Shown here: positions 15,488 to 22,811 of the stretch, in pieces | Layout: the number at the start of each line of letters is the position of its first letter | Numbering within the stretch: the first letter of the stretch is position 1 | Assembly: GCF_003885105.1 (NCBI RefSeq) | Contig: NZ_QWZQ01000021.1 | Coordinates: 1 to 51,614 of the forward strand | Direction of reading: 5' to 3' | DNA: 51,614 nucleotides | Source: Lactiplantibacillus garii | Lineage (GTDB): Bacteria > Bacillota > Bacilli > Lactobacillales > Lactobacillaceae | Made by a program: the position numbers and the translations under genes | The notes under the pieces: generated by a model | Database searches by the model: none | Seen by the model: only the letters and a program-made list of their open reading frames with translations | Told to the model about the DNA's origin: nothing

Positions 15488-15898
15488 TTATTGGGGCTGT
15501 TCATCCTGACCGTAATATTTTGGTTGGGACACGTTAGCCGGGTGGTGGGTCAACCAGTCGACGATGGCCGCCCCTAAATCCGCGGTCATCGGTCCCGCCG
15601 CCGCAATTTGTGCCTTGGTAATCTGGTTAACATGGATACCGGCCGTAATCGTACAACTGCCCGTTAAATGGGGCTTTAAGATGGTCGCTAACCGTTCCGA
15701 AATAAAGTTGTCCTTATGAAAACGACCGTCGTGACTCGGAAACTTAACCGTTTGCGCGGCGGTATCTGCCGTCACCGTAGTTACGTCACCAATGTGCGGG
15801 TTGGTGCCCCCCGTCACGACGACTAGTAAGTCAAAACCAATTCGTTGAACGGTCGCGGTCATTTGATAACCGGCCCGTTCCGTTTTAAAAGTTGGCAC
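15488..15898 (-). CDS. lpdD: LpdD-like small protein of the gallate/protocatechuate decarboxylase system
   Basis: A 136-residue protein matching the small LpdD component that accompanies LpdB in lactobacilli; its role in gallate decarboxylation is thought to be accessory. Visible features: VTGGTNPHIGDVTTVTA and SHDGRFHKDNFISERLATILKP, a conserved-looking Gly/His/Asp-rich core. The real start is most likely the GTG at 15898, with GGAGGGGG about 7 nt upstream; a longer frame runs into the end of lpdB. It is directly downstream of lpdB (2-nt gap) and so translated from the same message. The large catalytic LpdC is not in this window. Confidence 0.75.
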   Translation of the reverse strand: MPTFKTERAGYQMTATVQRIGFDLLVVVTGGTNPHIGDVTTVTADTAAQTVKFPSHDGRFHKDNFISERLATILKPHLTGSCTITAGIHVNQITKAQIAAAGPMTADLGAAIVDWLTHHPANVSQPKYYGQDEQPQ

Positions 15899-15900
15899 GC

Positions 15901-16464
15901 TTAGTCCCCCTCCCAACGCCGATCAGTCTCGTTTTGAATGTGAAACGCGTCTAGAATCTTCATCGTCTGGTGATTGACCAAATCCTGAATAGTTTTGGGA
16001 TGGTTATAAAAAGCCGGGACTGGTGGCACGATCTGGGCACCAAGTTTCGCTAGCTTAGTCAAGTTCTCCAAATGAATCACACTTAACGGTGTTTCACGTG
16101 GAACAATCACGAGTTTGCGCTGTTCCTTGATGGTCACGTCGGCCGCCCGGGAGATCAGGTTATCACCAAAGCCGTACGCGATTCCCGCCACCGTCTTCAT
16201 ACTAGCGGGCACAATCACCATCCCATCATTTAAAAAGGAGCCACTGGCAATCGTAGCACCCTGGTCGTTAACGTTATACGTGTAATCCGCTAAGGCCGTG
16301 AGTTCTTTTAGATGATAATCCGTTTCCAACTCCAAATTTTTCTTAGCCCACGTACTCATCACTAAGTGGACTTCCACGTCGGTTCTTTGATGCAGTTTTT
16401 CCAATAAATCAACGGCGTAGATCGTTCCCGACGCCCCGGTAATGCCAATAATGATTCGTTTCAT
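15901..16464 (-). CDS. lpdB: Flavin prenyltransferase, UbiX/LpdB family
   Basis: Makes prenylated FMN, the cofactor of UbiD-type decarboxylases such as gallate decarboxylase LpdC. The 187-residue protein has the flavodoxin-like start IIIGITGASGTIYAVDLL, the SGSFLNDGMVIVPASMKTVAGIA region (family: SGSF...MVVAPCSM), DNLISRAADVTIKEQRKLVIVPRETPLS and a C-terminal PPVPAFYNHPKTI. All are family hallmarks. TGAGGAATT lies upstream of the ATG. Together with lpdD it forms the two-gene unit known from L. plantarum, where lpdC is also located elsewhere. Confidence 0.92.
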   Translation of the reverse strand: MKRIIIGITGASGTIYAVDLLEKLHQRTDVEVHLVMSTWAKKNLELETDYHLKELTALADYTYNVNDQGATIASGSFLNDGMVIVPASMKTVAGIAYGFGDNLISRAADVTIKEQRKLVIVPRETPLSVIHLENLTKLAKLGAQIVPPVPAFYNHPKTIQDLVNHQTMKILDAFHIQNETDRRWEGD

Positions 16465-16572
16465 ATTTAATTCCTCATTTTTTCAAAAAAATATTCAGTG
16501 CTGCTTCGCTTAACCCTACCCCTTTATCTTACGGCTCCCCGTCAGTCCGAACAAATCGAGTTTGGACTGGTT

Positions 16573-16588
16573 AATATTCTAATATTGA
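16573..16588 (-). promoter_or_regulatory. Palindrome upstream of lpdB, candidate operator
   Basis: AATATT-CT-AATATT with flanking T/A (TTAATATTCTAATATTGA on the plus strand, 16571-16588) is a near-perfect AT-rich palindrome about 110 bp upstream of lpdB. LpdB genes are often induced by phenolic acids. No clear -35/-10 pair could be fixed around it. Confidence 0.35.
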
Positions 16589-16611
16589 CTAATAAAAAAT
16601 TGGCAACAATG

Positions 16612-16646
16612 TAAAAGGGTCACCGGAATAATTCCAGTAACCCTTG
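16612..16646 (-). terminator. Terminator of the chitosanase gene
   Basis: Arms AAGGGTCACCGGA (16615-16627) and TTCCAGTAACCCTT (16631-16644); on the minus strand the stem runs into TTTTA. It lies 20 nt past the chitosanase stop codon. Confidence 0.75.
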
Positions 16647-16664
16647 ATCATCCCAAATTTAGTT

Positions 16665-17477
16665 TTAGCGCATCAATTGCCGGAGACGCGTCCGTGTTAA
16701 CGTAAACGACTGGCCGTACATTTTCCAAGTAAGCGGTAATTGTAAGTGGTCCTTACCGGCGACCACGAATTGCCACTGTGCATACAGCCGGGACAAATCG
16801 TGGTGCGCCGTTTCCTGACGCATTACCTTTGCCCGCACGGTTAAAAAAGTTCGCAGATACGTTTTGCTCGTTCCACCCCGTGCCGGGGTCTGGGCCCGCC
16901 GCCGGGCCGCTTGTCGAATCCCGCCAAAACTAGTCGCGTCGTGACCAGGGCCGTGCACAACCATGGCGTCGTAGTAAATATATTGTCCCAGTGGGCCCAA
17001 ACCATCCGTTTGCGCCGCGTGAACGGCGGGACGCAGGTACATTTGATCAACCACGTCATCTTGAGCACGCACTAAACGCTGGTCCTTAGCCGCTTGGTGC
17101 CAATCACGCACAAAGGCGTTGCCCAACCCCCGGTGACTGGCCGTCCCGTTAACTTTGCGCAGTGCCGGTATATATTTTACTAACCGGTTACGGGGAACTA
17201 ATTGGCGGTAACGTTTAACCACTTTTAGCAGGTCACCGGTTCCCGAAGTAAAACCAATAATTCCCGCGGTATAACCCCGACCATCGTGAATATCCTCCAC
17301 GTAACGGTACTGGTGACGGTATTCCAGCGAAGAATTCTCAGCACTGGAAACTAGTGCAAAGGTCGTTGCCCGCAGTTTCCCAGTTCTAATCGTTTGGTGC
17401 TGATAATACCACCAGTAACCACCGCCGAGGCCTAAAATAATTTCTAGACCAACTAACCAACCCCACCATTTTCGCAT
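16665..17477 (-). CDS. Chitosanase, glycoside hydrolase family 46, membrane-anchored
   Basis: Endo-hydrolase that cuts partly deacetylated chitosan by inversion. The 270-residue protein has one N-terminal membrane segment at about 4-24 and no signal-peptidase site, then a full GH46 domain: LVSSAENSS with the general acid Glu47, EDIHDGRGYTAGIIGFTSGTGD with the base Asp65 (spacing of 18 as in Streptomyces N174 chitosanase), KYIPALRKVNG, YYDAMVVHGPG, SFGGIRQAARRRAQTPARGG and a C-terminal WKMYG. The ATG at 17477 has GGTGGGG 7 nt upstream. It probably sits on the outer face of the membrane. Chitosanases are uncommon in lactic acid bacteria. It is monocistronic; GH65 lies just upstream on the same strand. 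Confidence 0.88.
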   Translation of the reverse strand: MRKWWGWLVGLEIILGLGGGYWWYYQHQTIRTGKLRATTFALVSSAENSSLEYRHQYRYVEDIHDGRGYTAGIIGFTSGTGDLLKVVKRYRQLVPRNRLVKYIPALRKVNGTASHRGLGNAFVRDWHQAAKDQRLVRAQDDVVDQMYLRPAVHAAQTDGLGPLGQYIYYDAMVVHGPGHDATSFGGIRQAARRRAQTPARGGTSKTYLRTFLTVRAKVMRQETAHHDLSRLYAQWQFVVAGKDHLQLPLTWKMYGQSFTLTRTRLRQLMR

Positions 17478-17571
17478 TGTCCGACCCCACCCTATCAAGA
17501 TTCACCACTTAGTTTACGCTTTTTTATCAATTAGGGGGCCGACAAATCGGCGGCACTGTCGCTAATTTGCG

Positions 17572-19755
17572 TTACGGGGTTAACGTGATTAAGCGGCGCG
17601 CCTGGTCAATTGTGACGTTGGCTGTTGAACCACCGGTCACGGTTAGTTGAGTGGGGGTTACCGTCACGGCATAGACTTGATTACGGTAACGCAGCTTAAA
17701 CGTACAGCGGGTCCAAGTTTGTGGTAAAACCGGGTGCAGCGTTGCGTGCTCGTCATCGACCGTTAAGCCCATGAGGCCCCACGCAAACGTGATCCAACTA
17801 CCACCCATGGCGGCTAAATGCAGGCCGTCCGCCGTGTTACCCTGCAAATTTTGCAAATCGGTATTGACCGTGTGTTTAAAGAATTTGATCGCTCCGGCCG
17901 CTTCTCCCAACCGGGCGGCGGCAATGGCGTAGATTGCGGGCGATAACGACGAATCGTGCGTCGTGATGGGCTCGTAGTAATCATAGTTGGTCTGCACTTG
18001 AGCCTGCGTAAACTGTTCGGGTAGCAAAACCATCGCTAGTAACAAGTCGGCCTGCTTTAACACTTGCAGCCGGTATAAAACTAACGGGTGGTAGTGCATC
18101 AGCAACGGGAAGTGGTCCCGCGGAATCTGCTTTAAGTCGATGCGCCGCTTTGACAAAAAGCTATCGTCCTGGGCAATCAGGTTTCCGTGAATCTCAAAGT
18201 ACATTTGGTCGGCCGCGGCACGGAAGTCCTCCCACTCACTCGGTGTGACCCCGAAACGTTGTAAGTCGCTTAATTCAAAGTGTTGCGTTAAGTAGCGCAG
18301 CTCAAATTGTACTAAGAAATTCGTGTAGGCGTTGTTATCCACTAGGGCGGTGTACTCGTCGGGGCCGGTCACGGTATTTAAAACGAAGCCCTTGTGCGGG
18401 TCAAAATTCCCGTACCCCAAGTAAAACCGACTAGTTGCTAACAACAGCTCCGCCCCGTATTTCTGCATGAAGTCGTCATCGTGGGTGATCTGGTAATACC
18501 GAATCACGAGGTAGGCGACGTCGGCATCAATGTGGATGGCCGCCGTGCTGGCTGGGAAGTACGCCGACGACTCCTCCCCGTTAATGGTCCGCCACGGGAA
18601 CAGGGCACCCGTTAAACCTAAGGATTTAGCGTATGCTTCGGCGTGGGCTAATTGCTTATAACGAACCATCAGTAACCGCCGCGCCAGCTCCGGGTGATTC
18701 CAGTAGAAGAACGGTGCTTCGTAAATTTCGGTATCCCAGAAGTAGTGACCACCGTAGCCGCTCCCCGTCAGGCCCTTAGCGGCAATGCCTTGCTGGCCAC
18801 CGTGAATTCCGAGGGCCTGTAGGAGTCCGAACTGGGAAAACCGAATGCCGCGTTGCGACTCGTCATCTCCGGTGATCTCAATGTCACTGGTTTGCCAGAA
18901 ATCTGTTAGGGCCGCCGTTTGGGCCGCTGCAATCTCCGCAAACGGCCGGGTCAATTCACTGGTGATTGTAGTATCGAGGACCACCTTCCCCAGCATGTGC
19001 CAAACCGTTTTAGTCATGGCTACCGGCTGACGCGTCAGGTCAAAGGTACTCATCCAGTTACCGTCCTTTAACCACCGGCCGGGTTGATCGTAATGGGTAA
19101 TGGTACTTAACTTCTGCCGACTATGTGAAGCCGTGAAGGTCGTTCCGCGCATCGTAACCGAAAACGGGGTGATCTTCTGGTGTGCTAAGATGTCGGTCGT
19201 GTCGTAACCCGCCAACCGGGGATCAAACGTCTTCGGTTGGACCATCCCCCGGACGTGTAATCCCGAGACGATTCGTAACTTTCCGCCGTCAAAATTAAGC
19301 GCCCGTACCTGAATGCGCTGGGTCAGCAGCGCCGCCGTTTTTAAACTCGTTATCCGGGTCAAAACAATTTCAATTTGGTGGCCGGTGCTGCGCTCTTCCC
19401 AGGTCAACGTGTGTTGAAACTGTCCCGTTTGCATGGATAACTGGTAGTGTTCCGCTAAAATTTTACCCTGATTTAAATCAACGGGGACGTCGTCTAACCA
19501 TAATTCAAACCGTGTGGGGGCTGGGAGGGGAATCATCATCTGGTTACGTTGCGGGAAACCGAACTGGGCTTCACCGTAATGAATTTGTTCGTAATCGTAA
19601 AAACCGTTCACGTATACAACGGTGTCCGTCAGGGGTCCCGCTTGCAAGCCGGGAATTTCTGCTAAATCTTTAATTCCAATTAAACCGTTGCTAACCGTTA
19701 ACTGCGAGGCCAGTTCCCTAGTCGGCTGGTCCGCTTCAATTGTCCATAAACTCAT
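17572..19755 (-). CDS. Glycoside hydrolase family 65 disaccharide phosphorylase
   Basis: Cytosolic inverting phosphorylase of the maltose/trehalose/kojibiose type that yields beta-glucose 1-phosphate plus sugar. The 727-residue protein has the N-terminal beta-sandwich and the (alpha/alpha)6 catalytic barrel with GGHYFWDTEIYEAPFFYW (about residues 335-352), GALFPWRTINGEES and VTGPDEYTALVDNNAYTN, which carries the catalytic Glu. The start is the ATG at 19755 with AGGAGG 7 nt upstream; a longer frame to 19875 crosses the promoter. No beta-phosphoglucomutase or transporter is adjacent. Substrate unproven: its neighbourhood with trehalose genes suggests, but does not show, a trehalose-type substrate. 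Confidence 0.85.
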   Translation of the reverse strand: MSLWTIEADQPTRELASQLTVSNGLIGIKDLAEIPGLQAGPLTDTVVYVNGFYDYEQIHYGEAQFGFPQRNQMMIPLPAPTRFELWLDDVPVDLNQGKILAEHYQLSMQTGQFQHTLTWEERSTGHQIEIVLTRITSLKTAALLTQRIQVRALNFDGGKLRIVSGLHVRGMVQPKTFDPRLAGYDTTDILAHQKITPFSVTMRGTTFTASHSRQKLSTITHYDQPGRWLKDGNWMSTFDLTRQPVAMTKTVWHMLGKVVLDTTITSELTRPFAEIAAAQTAALTDFWQTSDIEITGDDESQRGIRFSQFGLLQALGIHGGQQGIAAKGLTGSGYGGHYFWDTEIYEAPFFYWNHPELARRLLMVRYKQLAHAEAYAKSLGLTGALFPWRTINGEESSAYFPASTAAIHIDADVAYLVIRYYQITHDDDFMQKYGAELLLATSRFYLGYGNFDPHKGFVLNTVTGPDEYTALVDNNAYTNFLVQFELRYLTQHFELSDLQRFGVTPSEWEDFRAAADQMYFEIHGNLIAQDDSFLSKRRIDLKQIPRDHFPLLMHYHPLVLYRLQVLKQADLLLAMVLLPEQFTQAQVQTNYDYYEPITTHDSSLSPAIYAIAAARLGEAAGAIKFFKHTVNTDLQNLQGNTADGLHLAAMGGSWITFAWGLMGLTVDDEHATLHPVLPQTWTRCTFKLRYRNQVYAVTVTPTQLTVTGGSTANVTIDQARRLITLTP

Positions 19756-19794
19756 CAACAAACCTCCTAAAACACTTCCTAATACTAGCAAAAA

Positions 19795-19818
19795 CATTCG
19801 CTTTCGCCGTCCATTATA
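19795..19818 (-). promoter_or_regulatory. GH65 -10 box and weak cre-like site
   Basis: Minus strand TATAAT (19813-19818) is followed by GGCGAAAGCGAATGTT (about 19794-19809), which shares the GAAAGCG core of cre but misses several positions. No good -35 was found. Confidence 0.35.
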
Positions 19819-19951
19819 ACGCCCAACCGAAGGTGAACTGGTCGCAACGCCACTTCTTAGTAAAAAGCCGAACAAAAATGAGTCTTTAACGTGTTGTTTA
19901 CCATGATTTGACCTATACTTAAGGCGGTGTACCAGTTAGGAGGGGATACCC

Positions 19952-20734
19952 ATGGCCAAACGTCGGATTACTCACGATCCACATCAATTTGTCAACGCCG
20001 CAGACGATCGGCGACGCTTACAGCTCGCCGTTCAAACGGCTTTACCGACTAACGTCCACGTTTTAGCCCGTAACTTCGCACGTTCCAGTGCCAGCTCCTA
20101 CTGGTTGCTCATGCTAGATCAGCCGCACGGTTGCACCCCTAATTTTTTAACCCTGCGCATTGCTGATCATAAACTATGGCTGACCAATCATGATCAACTA
20201 ACCGTGACTTGGGAGGCCGGCAACTTTGCCGCCGTCCAACAAACGTTGCGCAACCGGTTAACCGCCAAAACGCTCCAACGTTATAGTTACCACCTCAGTT
20301 CGACCGACATTATCACCCTGCGTTTGATTTTACACTTAGAACAACACCAATTGATCTGGCTCGTCCAGCTTTCACCGGTGATTGCCAAAGCCTATAAGAA
20401 TCAACGTTTGGACCTTCACGATGATTTTCCCAGCGCCAAACTATTACTCGGCAACATGAATAATAGCAGCCTGCAACTGGTGCCAGTTACGCAACCAGGT
20501 TTTCAGGACCGGCTGGGTCGGTACTTCGGTCGTAACCTGCTTTTTTCACAATTTACCAGTCACCAACTGTTGCGTTTGTTACCAACCAACCAATGGATTC
20601 GACCGCTGCTTAAAGAATTGCCGCCCACCCCGCACTTGGAACAGCAGCTTGCGGCCACCTACGGCACTAACTTTGTCCGCATCTACGTCGAAGCCATCCG
20701 GCAACAGGCCCAGTTAGCGGCACTGTCCTCATAA
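19952..20734 (+). CDS. Unknown soluble protein between GH65 and the trehalose operon
   Basis: A 260-residue protein that I do not recognise. It has no signal peptide or membrane segment, is basic at the N-terminus (MAKRRITHDP), rich in Leu, Gln and His, and predicted mostly helical in the second half (SHQLLRLLPTNQWIRPLLKELPP). AGGAGGGG lies 6 nt before the ATG and TATACT at 19914-19919 is a probable -10. It is divergent from GH65 and convergent with the trehalose PTS gene, so it is not part of either operon. Confidence 0.65.
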   Translation: MAKRRITHDPHQFVNAADDRRRLQLAVQTALPTNVHVLARNFARSSASSYWLLMLDQPHGCTPNFLTLRIADHKLWLTNHDQLTVTWEAGNFAAVQQTLRNRLTAKTLQRYSYHLSSTDIITLRLILHLEQHQLIWLVQLSPVIAKAYKNQRLDLHDDFPSAKLLLGNMNNSSLQLVPVTQPGFQDRLGRYFGRNLLFSQFTSHQLLRLLPTNQWIRPLLKELPPTPHLEQQLAATYGTNFVRIYVEAIRQQAQLAALSS

Positions 20735-20735
20735 C

Positions 20736-20777
20736 AAATAGTGGTACCCGGAGATAAATTCCAGGTACCACTATTTT
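20736..20777. terminator. Bidirectional terminator between 19952-20734 and the trehalose PTS gene
   Basis: Arms AAATAGTGGTACC (20736-20748) and GGTACCACTATTT (20764-20776), 13 bp perfect, T run on both strands. Confidence 0.85.
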
Positions 20778-20794
20778 GATGCCACTATTCTTAC

Positions 20795-22795
20795 TTACGC
20801 GGTTTGGCCTAAGTGCCGTTTTTGTGGTGCGACCTTGACCGCCGCGGCGTCTTCGTCCTTAAATCCGAATAACCAGGTTAAAGTGAACGAAACGATGACC
20901 GTCGCAATTGATGCGATCCAGAAACCCCAGAAACTAAAGTCCAGTCCCTTCGGGTTCACGAAGGACGTCGCCCCAATAAAGGCGCCGGTAAAGCCCCACA
21001 TGTTGACCCGCATCAGACCAGTCAGAAAACCACCGACCGCGGCCCCAATACTGGCCGTTACGAACGCGCGACCGTACTTCAAGTTGATCCCGTACATCGC
21101 TGGTTCGGTAACCCCACAAAAGGCGGAAATCGTCGCTGGCCAGGCTAATTCTTGAATGTTAGCTAATTTTGATTTTAAGGCAATTGCTAAAACGGCGCCC
21201 CCCTGTGCAACCATCGTTGCGGAAACGATGGCGTTCAAGTAACTGTGTCCGGTCGTGGCAATGTCGTTGGCAACGATTGGGATAATCGCCCAATGCAGTC
21301 CAAAGATAACGAGTACTTGGTAAAAAGCCCCGATAATCAGGCCCGAAATGGCGGGACTCAGATTGTAAACGGCCACGATACCGTTGGCTAAGGCCGTTGA
21401 CAGTACCGTAATGATTGGGCCTAAGAAGAGCAGAATGGCACCCGAAATAATTACAACTTCAAATAATGGCACAAAAATCATGCGTAAAACCGTTGGAATG
21501 ACGCGTTTAAGCCACGGTTCCAACTTACTAGCCAGCCAAGCACCGGCAATCATTGGAAAAATTGAGTACGTGTAAGACGCCACGTGGACCGGTAAACCAA
21601 AGAAATCGGCGTTAATAGTCATCCCGAATAACGTACTCAGCGTTTTACCGTTAGCCGCGATGGCAACGATCGACGGGTACGCCAACACGCCCCCAACGAT
21701 TCCCATGATAACGGGATCAGCACCTAACTTTTTACCAGCCGTGAACCCAACGAAGATTGGCAGGAAGTAAAAGACTGAATCACTCATCGCGTTGATAATG
21801 ACGTAAGTTGAAGCGGTCGTATTGACTAATTTAAAGGTAATCAAGACGGCCAGGATCCCTTTTAGAATCCCCGAGGCGGCTAACAACCCGATAACCGGAA
21901 TCATTGAACCGGTAATGACCCCAATTAAATTACTGAAGCCCCACTTGATCAACCCCCAGGTCGTATCCGGACGATTGGCAGCCGCGTTAGTTTCCGCGAC
22001 GGCCTTCGCCGTTTCGGCATCGTTTGAAAATTCGGGGCCAATTTGCTTGATCACCGCGTCGTATACGTCGGTAACGGCCGGGCCAATCACAACTTGGTAC
22101 TGGCCCCCAGCCTTCGCAATGTCGATGACCCCCTTCAAGTTCGCCACCACCTCGTCGTTAGCTTTACTTTCATCCTTTAAATAAAAGCGTAACCGGGTAA
22201 TACAGTGAATTAAGCTATTAATATTTTCAACCCCGCCCACGTTTTCAACGATATCGGCGGCTAATTGGTCGTACTTACCCGCTTTAGGCAACCGACCCTG
22301 GCGCTTGGCGTTGAAGGTGTTGGCGTTTAAACGTCCCGTAGCGGCCACGCTTCCGGCCGTCTGGTCACCAGTCGTCACGTCCAGGTGGTCCAGCTTATCG
22401 CTTGAATTAGTGACCGCTAAGACTACCGTGGTCTGTTTATTGGCCGCGGTAATCTGTTCTAGATCCATGGTCGCAATAACGTCGCCGGCTTGAACTTCAT
22501 CGTCAGCCTGGACGTTAAGGGTAAAGGGTTGCCCCTTTAAATCGACCGTATCAATGCCCAAGTGAACCAGCACTTCTAAATGATTATCGGGAGTCGTAAA
22601 ACCAAGGGCGTGCTTAGTGGCCGCCACCATCGTGACCTTCCCGCTAACGGGCGCCACGATTTGACCGTTAGTCGGCTGGATGCCGAAACCCAACCCCATC
22701 ATCCCCGCTGAAAAGACGGGATCCTTAACGTTTTTCAACGGCATAACGTTACCACTGACGGGTGTTAAAATTTGAACCGTTTGTGCGTGTACCAT
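20795..22795 (-). CDS. PTS trehalose transporter, fused EIIA-EIIB-EIIC
   Basis: Imports trehalose and phosphorylates it to trehalose 6-phosphate. The 666-residue protein has the domains in the order A-B-C: a glucose-type EIIA at about 1-150 with the phospho-His in VLVHLGIDTV; EIIB at about 185-265 with the phospho-Cys in NSLIHCITRLRFYL; EIIC from about 280 to the end with ten hydrophobic segments and GVTEPAMYGINLKYGRAF. Many lactobacillar TreB proteins have B-C-A order, so A-B-C is worth noting. GGAGG is 7 nt before the ATG. It is the last gene of treR-treA-PTS, 16 bp after treA. Confidence 0.87.
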   Translation of the reverse strand: MVHAQTVQILTPVSGNVMPLKNVKDPVFSAGMMGLGFGIQPTNGQIVAPVSGKVTMVAATKHALGFTTPDNHLEVLVHLGIDTVDLKGQPFTLNVQADDEVQAGDVIATMDLEQITAANKQTTVVLAVTNSSDKLDHLDVTTGDQTAGSVAATGRLNANTFNAKRQGRLPKAGKYDQLAADIVENVGGVENINSLIHCITRLRFYLKDESKANDEVVANLKGVIDIAKAGGQYQVVIGPAVTDVYDAVIKQIGPEFSNDAETAKAVAETNAAANRPDTTWGLIKWGFSNLIGVITGSMIPVIGLLAASGILKGILAVLITFKLVNTTASTYVIINAMSDSVFYFLPIFVGFTAGKKLGADPVIMGIVGGVLAYPSIVAIAANGKTLSTLFGMTINADFFGLPVHVASYTYSIFPMIAGAWLASKLEPWLKRVIPTVLRMIFVPLFEVVIISGAILLFLGPIITVLSTALANGIVAVYNLSPAISGLIIGAFYQVLVIFGLHWAIIPIVANDIATTGHSYLNAIVSATMVAQGGAVLAIALKSKLANIQELAWPATISAFCGVTEPAMYGINLKYGRAFVTASIGAAVGGFLTGLMRVNMWGFTGAFIGATSFVNPKGLDFSFWGFWIASIATVIVSFTLTWLFGFKDEDAAAVKVAPQKRHLGQTA

Positions 22796-22811
22796 GTTTA
22801 TTCCTCCATTC

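Noticed and set aside
19756-19875. N-terminal extension of the GH65 protein by 40 residues, looking like a signal peptide
   Set aside because: The hydrophobic stretch comes from reading through the promoter and leader; the strong AGGAGG 7 nt before the ATG at 19755 fixes the start. GH65 enzymes are cytosolic.
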